NCBI RefSeq assembly: GCF_009674605.1
Contig: NZ_WKJO01000001.1
Coordinates: 1,612,001 to 1,676,000, forward strand
Direction of reading: 5' to 3'
DNA: 64,000 nt
Source of the DNA: Haloferax litoreum
GTDB taxonomy: Archaea > Halobacteriota > Halobacteria > Halobacteriales > Haloferacaceae
Part shown: positions 27,960 through 36,700 of the stretch, piece after piece
How the letters are laid out: every line of letters begins with the position of its first letter
How positions within the stretch are numbered: the stretch's first letter is position 1
The notes under the pieces: model-generated
What the model saw: the letters and a program-made list of their open reading frames with translations, nothing else
The model's database searches: none
Told to the model about the DNA's origin: nothing
Program-made: the position numbers and the translations under genes

Positions 27960-28289
27960 ATGAACGACCTCCCTGCTGACAGTCTATTTAGTGAAGAGGA
28001 TTATCGACGGATGGCGAGGACCGCAGACCGGCACATCGATCTGCTCACTCTGCTAGATGATTCTGACGGGTTGGAATCTGGCAGGCTTAGCACCTATCTC
28101 AAATGGCCTGTATGGGGTGTTGAGGATGCTATCCGAGAGTTACGCCGGGTTGCTCTTGTCGTCACTCACGAAGACCCGTCTCGAAGCCGGTCTCGGTATC
28201 ACGAAATAACGGATTTAGGCCGGGTTATCGTCCGGTATGGGGTGGTTGACGGGATTGCACGGTTGCGTTCTGAGGAGTTCGATTTCTAG
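27960..28289 (+). CDS. Small winged-helix DNA-binding protein
   Basis: This 109-residue protein follows the helix-turn-helix plus wing order: LLTLLDDSDGLESGRLSTYL, then the recognition-helix region GVEDAIRELRRVAL, then a wing containing SRSRYHEITDLGRVIVRY. That ending is typical of PadR/ArsR-like or phage-type winged helices. It is likely a repressor or activator of island genes. The nearby GTTCTAGAAC palindromes are candidate targets (inference only). It starts at ATG 27960 at the end of the gene-poor stretch and converges with the recombinase at 28317. Confidence 0.75.
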   Translation: MNDLPADSLFSEEDYRRMARTADRHIDLLTLLDDSDGLESGRLSTYLKWPVWGVEDAIRELRRVALVVTHEDPSRSRSRYHEITDLGRVIVRYGVVDGIARLRSEEFDF

Positions 28290-28316
28290 CACAAGACTTC
28301 TTTTTCCGCAGTAAAA

Positions 28317-28928
28317 TCAGGCGACGTCTAAGTGGGTGTAGATTGATTCGGTGGTTGTCACCGAGGAGTGACGCAATCTGCTTTTGACCTTGTATATACC
28401 TTCGTCCTCTCGTGCTAGAAGTCGATACGCGACCGAGTGCCGGAGTGTGTGCGGCGTCACGTCTTTCGGTTCTCCACGCCCCACACCTCGATAGGGTCGA
28501 ATGTCGGCTTCGAGGGCGGCGTCTTCGATGATGTTCCGAGCGGTTTCGGTGGTCATACGTTCCGATTGCCTGCTAGGGAAGAGGTAGTCTGAGTCCTTCC
28601 AGCGACTATTCAGGTAGGTCCGGAGAGTTCGGAGGGTTTCCGGAGCGAGGGAGAGCGCGGCTGGTGGCCTCTGTCCTTCAGGGGGTTGTTTCTGAATGTG
28701 GCTTGGAATCCGTAGAACGCCGTCGTCAAAGTCGATCATCTCGGTTTCAATATGGACGGCTTCGCTCACTCGGAGTCCTGTGTCGGCCATGAGTGCTATC
28801 AGGGCATCGTTGCGACCGGAGAGATAGGGTTGACTGATTTCGACTGTGGCGTTTCGGAGTTCGTCTATCTGTTCGGGCTTCATCCAGACCTGTATCCTCT
28901 CTTCTTCTTGCTGAGTTTTGGAATTCAT
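28317..28928 (-). CDS. Short tyrosine recombinase (catalytic-domain XerC/D-like)
   Basis: This 203-residue recombinase consists mostly of the catalytic domain. Catalytic arginine I is in MADTGLRVSEAVH, the HxLR box is TPHTLRHSVAYR, the later histidine is in LRHSSVTTTE, and the tyrosine is in SIYTHLDVA at the very C-terminus. The usual N-terminal core-binding domain is reduced to about 35 residues, so it may need a partner or act on a simple site, as in some halovirus integrases. A GTTCTAGAAC palindrome lies 30 bases before its start (28958-28967). Confidence 0.88.
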   Translation of the reverse strand: MNSKTQQEEERIQVWMKPEQIDELRNATVEISQPYLSGRNDALIALMADTGLRVSEAVHIETEMIDFDDGVLRIPSHIQKQPPEGQRPPAALSLAPETLRTLRTYLNSRWKDSDYLFPSRQSERMTTETARNIIEDAALEADIRPYRGVGRGEPKDVTPHTLRHSVAYRLLAREDEGIYKVKSRLRHSSVTTTESIYTHLDVA

Positions 28929-29176
28929 ATTTAGGTTGCTTTCGTGGGGATGTTCGTGTTCTAGAACGCGGTTCTCGGGGTTTTCAGAATCATTCTAGCA
29001 GCCGAGTTTTGGTTTTCTATAGGAGATTCCCAAACTCGTCTGAATAGTTAACACACTATCACGCGGTATTAAAAATTTAACTACAATTAATAGAACTTAT
29101 TAAAGTTATACTATAAATTATTAGGTACCATTCTATAGGCAAAATATTTATCCCATATCTCATACTGTGTGGGTAT
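28929..29176. promoter_or_regulatory. AT-rich divergent promoter region with CTAG palindrome
   Basis: These 248 bases lie between divergent genes. GTTCTAGAAC at 28958-28967 is close to the recombinase start. From 29040 to 29150 the DNA is strongly AT-rich (many TTAA and TTAT blocks) and should contain the promoter of the helix-turn-helix gene at 29177. Confidence 0.5.
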
Positions 29177-30316
29177 ATGGACGAGAAATTCGACCCTAGA
29201 AGTATGACGGGGGCACTTGATGAGATTATCCCTCCCAACGAGACTACTATCGGAAGCAAAGCTGCACTCAAAGAGATGGAGCCTGTTGTTGATAGCATAT
29301 CTGAAGACATCTCTGGTATCGGCCGGAAAGCCGCACAGCGTTACCTATTGCGGTACGAATACGGTATGTCGACTAACGAACTCGCGAGCGAGTTCGACGT
29401 CACCCCACAAACAATCTCGAATCAGGTTAGTGAAGTCCGAGTTAAGGTACTGAAATATCCGCGATTGGCGAGTGTAATCGGTACGCTCCGTGCTCATCGG
29501 TCAGGCCTTTCTGAACCTGATATTGAAGATGGCCACACTTGGGATGGCGAAACTACCCTACAAGGTGTACCCATTGAATACAGCTGCCAGTTCCGAACTG
29601 GTTCTGCTTCCCGTCCTTACTCATGGGCTTACCTGTGTGAAAGTCGATACAGAGATGACGACACAATCTACCATCTCTTCGTTGACTACTTGATTGACGC
29701 AATCCACGGTGTCTTCCTAAAGCGGCTTAGGATGGGAATCTCGAAAAAATCGTGGGAGCGTCCTCCGATCACAGAAAAGCACACCTACTGTGCATACCCG
29801 CTCCCCAACTTAGAAATCCCAAACAACCGAAACGGTACGCTCCTTGACGCGGCTGAGTACCACTGGGCTTACGATACAAAGAACTATTTCGAGACGCGCG
29901 TCACGGAAGGGGTCGAGAAAGGTGACTTGGAGTATTCTGCAGAAGATGGTAATACAGGTCTTGGGCGAAGCGCATACCTCACCCGAGATGATGTTCTCTC
30001 CCACCGAATCCGGAATTGCCGTGATCCTGAAGAGGCAATCGAAGAATATGCTGAGGCTGTTTTTGTGCGAAATAACCTCGAACGATTATGCCTGACATAT
30101 CCATTCAGCAACCCATTCGATCTTGAATACGAAACGATAACACAAGTCTGGAACGGCCAGCCGTCTAGATTGGACAACTATGAGTTCACAGGTAAGTTCG
30201 ATAAAGAAAAAATGTATGACATCACGATAAATATGAGGAGCAGATACCTCGGAAGGGACGTCCGTGCCCCCACTAAGAGGAACAGCGTCGATATGCCTAC
30301 ATGGAAGTCGTACTAA
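29177..30316 (+). CDS. Helix-turn-helix protein of unknown function
   Basis: This 379-residue protein has residues 55-95 (YLLRYEYGMSTNELASEFDV and TPQTISNQVSEVRVKVL) reading as a sigma-region-4/LuxR-like helix-turn-helix. The remaining 280 residues, rich in aromatic amino acids (HLFVDYLIDAIHGVFLKRLR, ERPPITEKHTYCAYPLP), match nothing I know. It could be a regulator with a large sensor part or a DNA-binding replication protein. Low GC and many rare codons mark it as island DNA. The following gene starts 80 bases later on the same strand, so the two may be co-expressed. Confidence 0.72.
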   Translation: MDEKFDPRSMTGALDEIIPPNETTIGSKAALKEMEPVVDSISEDISGIGRKAAQRYLLRYEYGMSTNELASEFDVTPQTISNQVSEVRVKVLKYPRLASVIGTLRAHRSGLSEPDIEDGHTWDGETTLQGVPIEYSCQFRTGSASRPYSWAYLCESRYRDDDTIYHLFVDYLIDAIHGVFLKRLRMGISKKSWERPPITEKHTYCAYPLPNLEIPNNRNGTLLDAAEYHWAYDTKNYFETRVTEGVEKGDLEYSAEDGNTGLGRSAYLTRDDVLSHRIRNCRDPEEAIEEYAEAVFVRNNLERLCLTYPFSNPFDLEYETITQVWNGQPSRLDNYEFTGKFDKEKMYDITINMRSRYLGRDVRAPTKRNSVDMPTWKSY

Positions 30317-30396
30317 GCTCCCTTCCATTGAGGTTCTCAGCCAGCACCTGAAAATATCAGGGTAATAATCATAATGGCTAGGGGACATTATGTGTC

Positions 30397-31332
30397 ATGA
30401 TAAGAGACTTGTCAGCACCAAATAATTTGGTTGGCATCGAACGGGGTTCAGGTGACGCATATCCAAATGTTTTCTATGTCCGTCATGCCGGTATGACCGC
30501 CCCTGAGAGGTTAATTGAGGAGATGTGCCGCGAAGGGAAGATCATTGTACATCATGCAGACTTTGAGTCGGTTGAACCCTCCGATTACGACATTGATTCA
30601 ACGAGTCGATATGCAAGGAATGATATCCGCGACCTACGCGAAGCAACTTCAGAAGGCGCTTTGGTGGGTGTTACATACGGGATGATTAGCAAGAAATTCA
30701 CCCGAGTCGGCGTCATTGAATCAGGAACTGAAATCGAATTTGTTCGACGTCATTTTGACGGTCAGGAACGGGTCTACAAAGTTGCTGACATCAACGACTA
30801 TATCGACGTTGATTTTGTGGAATGTCCCGTTATATTTGTCGCGCGATCACAACAAGGACCAACAATCTCACGTTATCCAACTGCTAGCAAGCGAGCGATA
30901 CGGGCAATCGTTAATGGTAGTAGTGTAACTCGGGATGTTTGGTCGCTCTCGTCAGGCCAGTTTGAGTTGCTAGCTCGGCGGGACATTGAGGAGTGCCATG
31001 ATAATTTCGAACTTAGGTTACCCAGTGGCCGGACGTTAAAAGACATTGACATCGTTGGTGTGGATAAATATAGTTCAGACATCATCGCGCAGGCAACCCT
31101 GAAAAAGGGCCGGAGAGAGGTGAAGAACAAACGAGATGATCTCCTCGACTACGATGCAGATGAGCGGTACCTGTACCTTCCACAGGGACTGGAAGATGTA
31201 TGCGATGGATATGACGTGACACCCAGACCCGCTAAGAAAGTATTCGCTGAGCTTGATCAGAAAGAGGTTGCCTCGAAGCACATCTCGAAAATGCTTGACC
31301 TCTCACGTGTTGGGTCTAGATTCAACAATTAA
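30397..31332 (+). CDS. Unrecognised island protein, possible nuclease-like C-terminal domain
   Basis: This is a 311-residue soluble protein. The C-terminal third has LPSGRTLKDIDIVGVDKYSS followed by IIAQATLKKGRREVKNK. The spacing of aspartate, glutamine and lysine resembles the core of PD-(D/E)XK nucleases of the Mrr type, but the fit is weak. The N-terminal part (NVFYVRHAGMTAPERLIEEM) has no recognised motif. It may be an effector working with the helix-turn-helix gene just upstream. I do not assign a function. Confidence 0.65.
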   Translation: MIRDLSAPNNLVGIERGSGDAYPNVFYVRHAGMTAPERLIEEMCREGKIIVHHADFESVEPSDYDIDSTSRYARNDIRDLREATSEGALVGVTYGMISKKFTRVGVIESGTEIEFVRRHFDGQERVYKVADINDYIDVDFVECPVIFVARSQQGPTISRYPTASKRAIRAIVNGSSVTRDVWSLSSGQFELLARRDIEECHDNFELRLPSGRTLKDIDIVGVDKYSSDIIAQATLKKGRREVKNKRDDLLDYDADERYLYLPQGLEDVCDGYDVTPRPAKKVFAELDQKEVASKHISKMLDLSRVGSRFNN

Positions 31333-31379
31333 TATACGGTCCTGTCGGACATCTTGGCTGCTGATAGTTTGTTGAGACC

Positions 31380-31394
31380 GTGCTGAATACAGAG
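31380..31394 (+). repeat. Recurrent motif GTGCTGAATACAGAG, copy 1
   Basis: Identical over 15 bases to 33085-33099. Its first 13 bases recur in inverted orientation at 32062-32074. The inner CTGAATACAG is an imperfect dyad with a central AT step, as expected of serine-recombinase crossover sites, which are cut at a central dinucleotide. Confidence 0.7.
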
Positions 31395-31465
31395 TGTGTG
31401 TAACAGAGCAGATTACTTCGTTTCAGAGCTATCGAGGTGAATCAGCTGTTCAGCTCGCTTGCCTA

Positions 31466-31975
31466 CTATACGATAAGTCGTGCTACTATCTGGGAAATAA
31501 AACCGGTACCAAGGAGCAGGAATCCAGCCCCGCGAATAAACGCCTGCTGTCGGTCAAGCCGCGTCTGAAGCCCCTTCTTAACAACACGGTAATCAACGTC
31601 AAGGCCGAGATCCTTCCCGAGAGCAACCTGCTTATCCTCGTCATCCGGGTCTGTGAACAGGTACACGGTCTCGTAGCCATACTTGGACATTGTGTAAAAC
31701 CCTACCCTCATTGCCCACACATCGGGAGGGAACTCGACATTGTAATGAGCTTCAAGGATTTTCTTGAGCTGGCCGTAGCCCCGTTCTCCCTCACGAATAC
31801 CGGTACCCTCCATTCTATTCAACCCCCGCCTTACGACTGCTGACCACAATATCAGTTTGGCTCTCGGGATATCTGGCAGAGCGATAATCGCGGCTCCAAG
31901 AATATCAAGAGCCAATCCACCCGTGGCGAGCAACGTCGAGATGGTAGCCATGGCAGAGGAGTTGAAGCCCCGCAT
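31466..31975 (-). CDS. Small membrane protein inside a possible invertible segment
   Basis: This 169-residue protein has one hydrophobic helix near the N-terminus (LLATGGLALDILGAAIIALP) and another at the C-terminus (FIRGAGFLLLGTGFISQIVA). Between them lies a charged cytoplasmic or surface domain containing YGYETVYLFTDPDDEDKQVA. I know no family. An ATG at 31951 would also keep both helices. The gene is enclosed by copies 1 and 2 of the GTGCTGAATACAG motif in opposite orientation and lies next to a serine recombinase gene. Confidence 0.65.
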   Translation of the reverse strand: MRGFNSSAMATISTLLATGGLALDILGAAIIALPDIPRAKLILWSAVVRRGLNRMEGTGIREGERGYGQLKKILEAHYNVEFPPDVWAMRVGFYTMSKYGYETVYLFTDPDDEDKQVALGKDLGLDVDYRVVKKGLQTRLDRQQAFIRGAGFLLLGTGFISQIVARLIV

Positions 31976-32061
31976 ACACTATTTTGTTGGTCACTTCATT
32001 CTCTGGATCGGGGGTATTTCCGTACGACGCGCTTTGGAAACCACGGTGCAACATACGCGCC

Positions 32062-32074
32062 CTGTATTCAGCAC
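32062..32074 (-). repeat. Recurrent motif GTGCTGAATACAG, inverted copy 2
   Basis: Thirteen bases identical to copies at 31380 and 33085, in opposite orientation. With copy 1 it bounds a 695-base segment containing only the membrane-protein gene and its upstream region. Confidence 0.7.
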
Positions 32075-32133
32075 GAACGCAGCAACCTATCATCTACTGA
32101 GAATTTCAATAGAGGCCAATTCCCCGGGTTGGA

Positions 32134-32207
32134 TGTAAATATACGACCGTCAATTTACAACTTGTAAATTACCTTCCCTATTTTATAAGGGCGGGTGCCT
32201 GTAAATT
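32134..32207. promoter_or_regulatory. Operator cluster before the serine recombinase gene
   Basis: A perfect 19-base palindrome AATTTACAACTTGTAAATT (32152-32170) is flanked by single half-sites TGTAAATA (32134-32141) and TGTAAATT (32200-32207). A TTTTATAAGG TATA box at 32181-32190 lies between them, 30 bases before ATG 32220. A bound dimer would cover the promoter, so the recombinase is probably repressed tightly. Confidence 0.65.
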
Positions 32208-32219
32208 CCAACTCGAACA

Positions 32220-32969
32220 ATGGCTCAAGGTCGGAGTTACGCGGCATACATTCGACGCTCAACAGAAGACCAATCCGACGAACACCAACTGTCCGACATC
32301 GAAGACTGGTTGGATTACAACGATGTATCTGTCTCCGAAGTCGACTTCTACCGAGAACAGGCCAGTGGTGCGAAACGCGACCGCGAAAAGTTCAACCAAC
32401 TAATCGAAGATATTGAAGACGGGCACTATACTGATGTGGTTGTCTGGGAAGTCTCACGAGTCGCCCGACACGGATTAGCCGCACAACGATTCTTTACAGT
32501 CTGTGAGGAAACTGGGACCGTCATCCACGTCACCAACGGGAGCGTTCGACGTATTGAACCCGAGGGAGAAGGTCGTATGGTGGCAGGAATTATCGCCGAG
32601 GTTGCCGCAGAAGAGCGACGTAATCTAATTCGTCGAACTAAATCAGGCCTGCGTAGAGCACGTGAAGACGGCAAGTGGACCGGTCCAGCTCCGACAGGGT
32701 TCACGACCGACGACGGCTATTTGACCCCAAATCTCAACCCGAACTATGACAATAAAGAAACCGGATTTCTGGACGTTGTTGACGCTCTAGAACGCATTGT
32801 ATCGGGGGAGTGGAGTTACAACAAAGCTGCGGAGCACACGCCGAACATTACGCGACAGACGTTTTCTAACATTCATCAGGATGAAGAACGGTTGGCGTGG
32901 TATCTTGAGAGACGTGCTGAGGATGATCGTGTATCCGAAGCATTGGGGGAAGTTGAACTTCAGTCGTAA
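32220..32969 (+). CDS. Serine recombinase (resolvase/invertase family)
   Basis: This 249-residue protein has the N-terminal catalytic domain of resolvase/invertases: YAAYIRRSTEDQSDEHQ contains the serine nucleophile in the RRST context, and VVWEVSRVARHGLAAQRFF carries the conserved arginines. The long helix E-like segment AEVAAEERRNLIRRTKSGLR follows. The last 90 residues form a small DNA-binding region with a helix-turn-helix-like part (WSYNKAAEHTPNITRQTFSN). It is short like invertases and resolvases, not like large phage integrases. It is surrounded by three copies of GTGCTGAATACAG and preceded by a palindromic operator, and may invert or resolve DNA at those motifs. Confidence 0.9.
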   Translation: MAQGRSYAAYIRRSTEDQSDEHQLSDIEDWLDYNDVSVSEVDFYREQASGAKRDREKFNQLIEDIEDGHYTDVVVWEVSRVARHGLAAQRFFTVCEETGTVIHVTNGSVRRIEPEGEGRMVAGIIAEVAAEERRNLIRRTKSGLRRAREDGKWTGPAPTGFTTDDGYLTPNLNPNYDNKETGFLDVVDALERIVSGEWSYNKAAEHTPNITRQTFSNIHQDEERLAWYLERRAEDDRVSEALGEVELQS

Positions 32970-32985
32970 CGTGTTCTAGAACACG
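32970..32985. promoter_or_regulatory. Perfect 16-base palindrome CGTGTTCTAGAACACG
   Basis: It begins one base after the recombinase stop codon. This is the longest form of the recurrent GTTCTAGAAC motif. It could be an operator for downstream genes or a transcription-termination hairpin, but no T-run follows, which favours protein binding. Confidence 0.55.
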
Positions 32986-33084
32986 GGTATTGTGGTTGGT
33001 GGCAATCTGGGTTGTGAGCAGGCAATTCAGCGGGCTTGGTGCTGTTATGTTGTAATCCTCAATGGATGTCAGGCCTCAGCGGAT

Positions 33085-33099
33085 GTGCTGAATACAGAG
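33085..33099 (+). repeat. Recurrent motif GTGCTGAATACAGAG, copy 3
   Basis: Same orientation as copy 1 and opposite to copy 2. Copies 2 and 3 enclose the serine recombinase gene. Copies 1 and 3 form a direct pair 1.7 kb apart. Confidence 0.7.
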
Positions 33100-33137
33100 C
33101 AAGAGTCGGTCAGCGGTTCCGTGCTTAACGTGACTGA

Positions 33138-33152
33138 ACTGAATCGTTCAGT
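33138..33152. promoter_or_regulatory. Palindrome ACTGAATCGTTCAGT before a small membrane gene
   Basis: A 15-base perfect dyad with three central bases, 38 bases before ATG 33190. It overlaps the position expected for the promoter, so it may be the operator of that gene. Confidence 0.45.
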
Positions 33153-33189
33153 ACAGACGACAGAATTATTATGACAACAAAAAGAACAG

Positions 33190-33426
33190 ATGGTGATGGA
33201 GATACCGCCCGGCCCCCGAAAGCTCCGCTACTTCCTTAATCTCCTTATGTTGGCGGTTTTCCTCTACGCCATAGGCTACATCCTCTCACAACTCTACGGA
33301 TTTACGCTCTTAGAGAACGTTATTTCGCCTTTCATAGAGAACCCAATGGCGCTTTTTGAATTGGCGGGCGTTCTATCACTGATAGCCCTTGCAGCCATTG
33401 GTCGGAAGTATCTCTCTGATTTCTAA
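33190..33426 (+). CDS. Small two-helix membrane protein
   Basis: This 78-residue protein has two hydrophobic helices, LLMLAVFLYAIGYILSQLYG and LFELAGVLSLIALAAIG, with a basic N-terminus and the polar end GRKYLSDF. I do not recognise a family. ATG 33196 is an alternative start. It might be a small toxin- or holin-like membrane effector, but nothing in the sequence proves it. It is divided from the recombinase by two palindromes and copy 3 of the recurrent motif. Confidence 0.6.
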   Translation: MVMEIPPGPRKLRYFLNLLMLAVFLYAIGYILSQLYGFTLLENVISPFIENPMALFELAGVLSLIALAAIGRKYLSDF

Positions 33427-33491
33427 GTCTATTAGTTTCCGGGAACCGAAGCCATCTCAAAATTGGCAGAACTAGAACTTGGTCGGGAGTG

Positions 33492-33644
33492 CTACTGTGA
33501 GACTTCCGACGTAGTGGATTCGTCCGCATACCGTTCTCGGAGTGTTTCGACCAAGATAATCTTCATCGGGATGTTCTTTCGAACGCTTTCTTCCCGCAGG
33601 TCATCGTGAATCGCATCAGGGATGTCGTAGCTAATCCGGCTCAT
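33492..33644 (-). CDS. 50-residue ribbon-helix-helix-like protein
   Basis: This short frame reads MSRISYDIPDAIHDDLREES, then helical sequence VRKNIPMKIILVETLRERYA, then a polar tail. A strand with alternating residues followed by two helices is the plan of CopG/Arc repressors. It is divergent from the large methylase gene (start 33743) and so placed as a probable autoregulator or controller of the defence-like block. Its small size lowers certainty, but the amphipathic pattern is good. Confidence 0.6.
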   Translation of the reverse strand: MSRISYDIPDAIHDDLREESVRKNIPMKIILVETLRERYADESTTSEVSQ

Positions 33645-33742
33645 TGCACTCGGGCTTACTGCTTTGAATACAAGAACTCTCGCAACAATGACACCATAGT
33701 CTTTGCCACAGATTGATATGAAACGAGTGTGTCGGCCATCGT

Positions 33743-36700
33743 ATGACTCTCCAGCAAATCAAAGCCGCTGACATCGCCGGCTGGGACTCTCTACAGGATA
33801 TTGCTGATTCTCTCGAGAAACGGGGGCTCAAGACACGGCCGAACCTTGGTGAAGAACACCAACTTGTTCTTCAGCTCTCTGACAACGAATTCGTCGTCAT
33901 TGTAGAAGCCGGCCCCGGCGAATCTGCAACCGACTTCAAACCCGAGAACCGTACACGCCATACGAACCTCGTAGCGACCAACGATTTCGAGGAGTTCACT
34001 TTCCTCACGCGTGTTCGAAGTTGGGAGGGACAGCAGCACGGCCGAATCAAGCACCAGAAACTCTCATTCAGTAAAGAACAGTTCGAGCGGGATAGTGGTG
34101 AGAAAAATACGATTCTACAGAAACTCAACTCCATAGAGTACGGGACATCTGCGGCAATTTACGATACACTCTACGACACCCGTCAAGTCGTCAAAAAGTT
34201 CTACCAACAATTTGAGAACCTTCGTACCGACCTTGTGCAGGAGGTCTCGGGTATACCTGATGACCGTGGTGACGCAAAACAAAGGTACGTGCAGGTCATC
34301 CTCGACCGGATGATCTTCCTCTACTTCATCCAAGAAAAGCGCCTACTCCACCGCGACCGCGACTACCTCCACGAACAGCCCGCGAAGGTCGTAGACGAAG
34401 GGGAAGATCGCTACGAAGAATTCTACGCGCCGCTATTCTTTGACTACCTCGCGGAGGATAAGCAGAACCCGGACTTCGGGAAACTCCCCTATCTCAACGG
34501 TGGCCTCTTTGCAAAGAACCCTGTCGAAGAGGAGTTCGAGGACGCAAAACTGGGCGATTCAGCCGAGAAGACGAACGAATTGTTCGACGATATTCTGGAC
34601 TTCCTTTCCGACTGGAACTGGAACGTTGATGAGCGACTCGACATTGTTGACCCGAAGAACCTCTCCCCAGCGGTTCTCGGTCACATCTTCGAACAGACTG
34701 TTAACCAGAAAGAGATGGGCGCATACTACACGCCCGAGGAAATCACCGGTTTCATGGCCAGACGAACGGTCCACCCATACCTCCTTGACCAATTGAACGA
34801 GACCGTCGGTGCGTCCTACAACGAGATTGACGACGTGTTCGGCTTCACTGAGATAGACGCATCCAAAGAAGCGGCAGCGCTCGCAGACGGCGGGATGGTC
34901 ACCCAGCAGGCGCCAACTGAGAATGTCGATGTCGGGCATGTTGAGACACTTTATCACGACATCCTGAAGGAGACAAAAGTCCTCGACCCTGCAGTCGGTA
35001 GTGGGGCGTTCCTCCTCGCCGGACAGGAGGTGCTGCTCGACCTCTATATGCAATGTATCGAGTTCTTCCAGCGCCTCGAAGACGAGGGCAAGGGATGGGA
35101 ACTGTCATCGCGGACACGCGATGAGTTGGAAACTATCGCGTCTGGGAAGGGGAACGCGTCGCTGTACGCGAAGCGTACTATCATTCTGAATAACCTCTAT
35201 GGTGTGGACATTGACGATGGAGCGGTCGAAATCTGTAAACTCCGACTATGGCTCTCAATGGTCGCAGACATTGAGGACGAACCGGGTGAGGTCGAACCGC
35301 TTCCCAACATTGATTTCAACATTCGTCAGGGAAACAGTCTAATCGGATTCACTGAACTCACAGAGGTTGCTACAGAAAGTGGCGATGCATCTCTTACGAA
35401 TTATGGCGGGGGTGTCGGCGAAAGTGTAAGAGAGATGTACGAGGACGTCATCAAGGCTGTAAAAAGGCACAAACAAGCAAATACTGCTTCCGAGGCAACA
35501 ACTGCACGTAATTTAGCAGAGTCACGCATTCAAACCTATAGCGAAAGTTTAGACGAGAAAATCCTTGAGGAATTCAGGGACTCCGGTGTGGACGATGTTT
35601 CGTTAGAAGACATTAGTAATTATGAGCCGTTCCATTGGGTTTTGGAGTTTGCCACGGTGTACCAAGATGGTGGATTTGATCTCATTATCGGAAATCCACC
35701 ATGGGATGTCTTGACCAAAGACCGGAGCCACTTCTTCCCAAAGTACGATGAGATATTTAGAACGAGAAGTCCTAGCGGGAAGAACAGCATTCAAGAAGAC
35801 CTTCTAAAGGACCCAGAAATCGAAAAGGAATGGGAGCGATACCAAAAGGACATGGAGCGGCGGTCTGCCTATTTCAATAATTGTGATCGATTCAAATTAC
35901 AAAGTCCAAAAGTAGCAGGGCAAACCGTCGCGAATGAGAATGACCTCTCTATGTTGTTCCTTGAGCGCGTTTATAAACTAATCTCTGATGGCGGGTATGT
36001 GTCATTAATTCTCCCCGGGGTAGTTTTCAATGGAGGTGCAGCGAAAGACTTGCGGAATTATGCACTTCAGAATACGACATTAAACTACGTTCTTGGGTTT
36101 GAAAATCGTGGGATTTTCCCGGAAATCGATAACCGCTATCGGTTTGGAATCATGGTCTTCAAAAACACCGGTGGAACCGGTTCTGTTTACGGGATATTTA
36201 ATCAAACTACGGTCGATGTTCTAAGAAATATAGAAGAAATCTCCTTTGAGATTCCAAAGAGAGTACTTGAAAACTATTCGCCAGAAGCGGGTATCTTTCC
36301 CTACGTCGACTCCGAAAGAGAAGTAGACGTACTCAATCAAATTTTGAAACATCCTCCAGCGTCTGCGGAGATAGATAGTGCGTGGCACGCTGAACTGTAC
36401 AGAGAACTCGACAGTTCCTTAGATTCAGATCGCTTCTTTGAGAACGAAACTGTTGGCGACTATCCGATATATCAGGGAAAAAATATATTCCAATATTCTC
36501 ATGATTCCAAATTCGTTGATGACCTTGAAGAGGTTAGCTTGTGGGGCATTGAGTGTGACAAAGACAGAAGCGCAAAGTGGCGCATCCGTGAGAAAGCGTT
36601 CAGATCACGTGACCCTAGTGTAGGCTTGAAAAAAGCGATATACACTAAATTCAATGGTACTGGTTCACAGAAGGGGTTTGTAAATAACCTTCTAGAAGAA

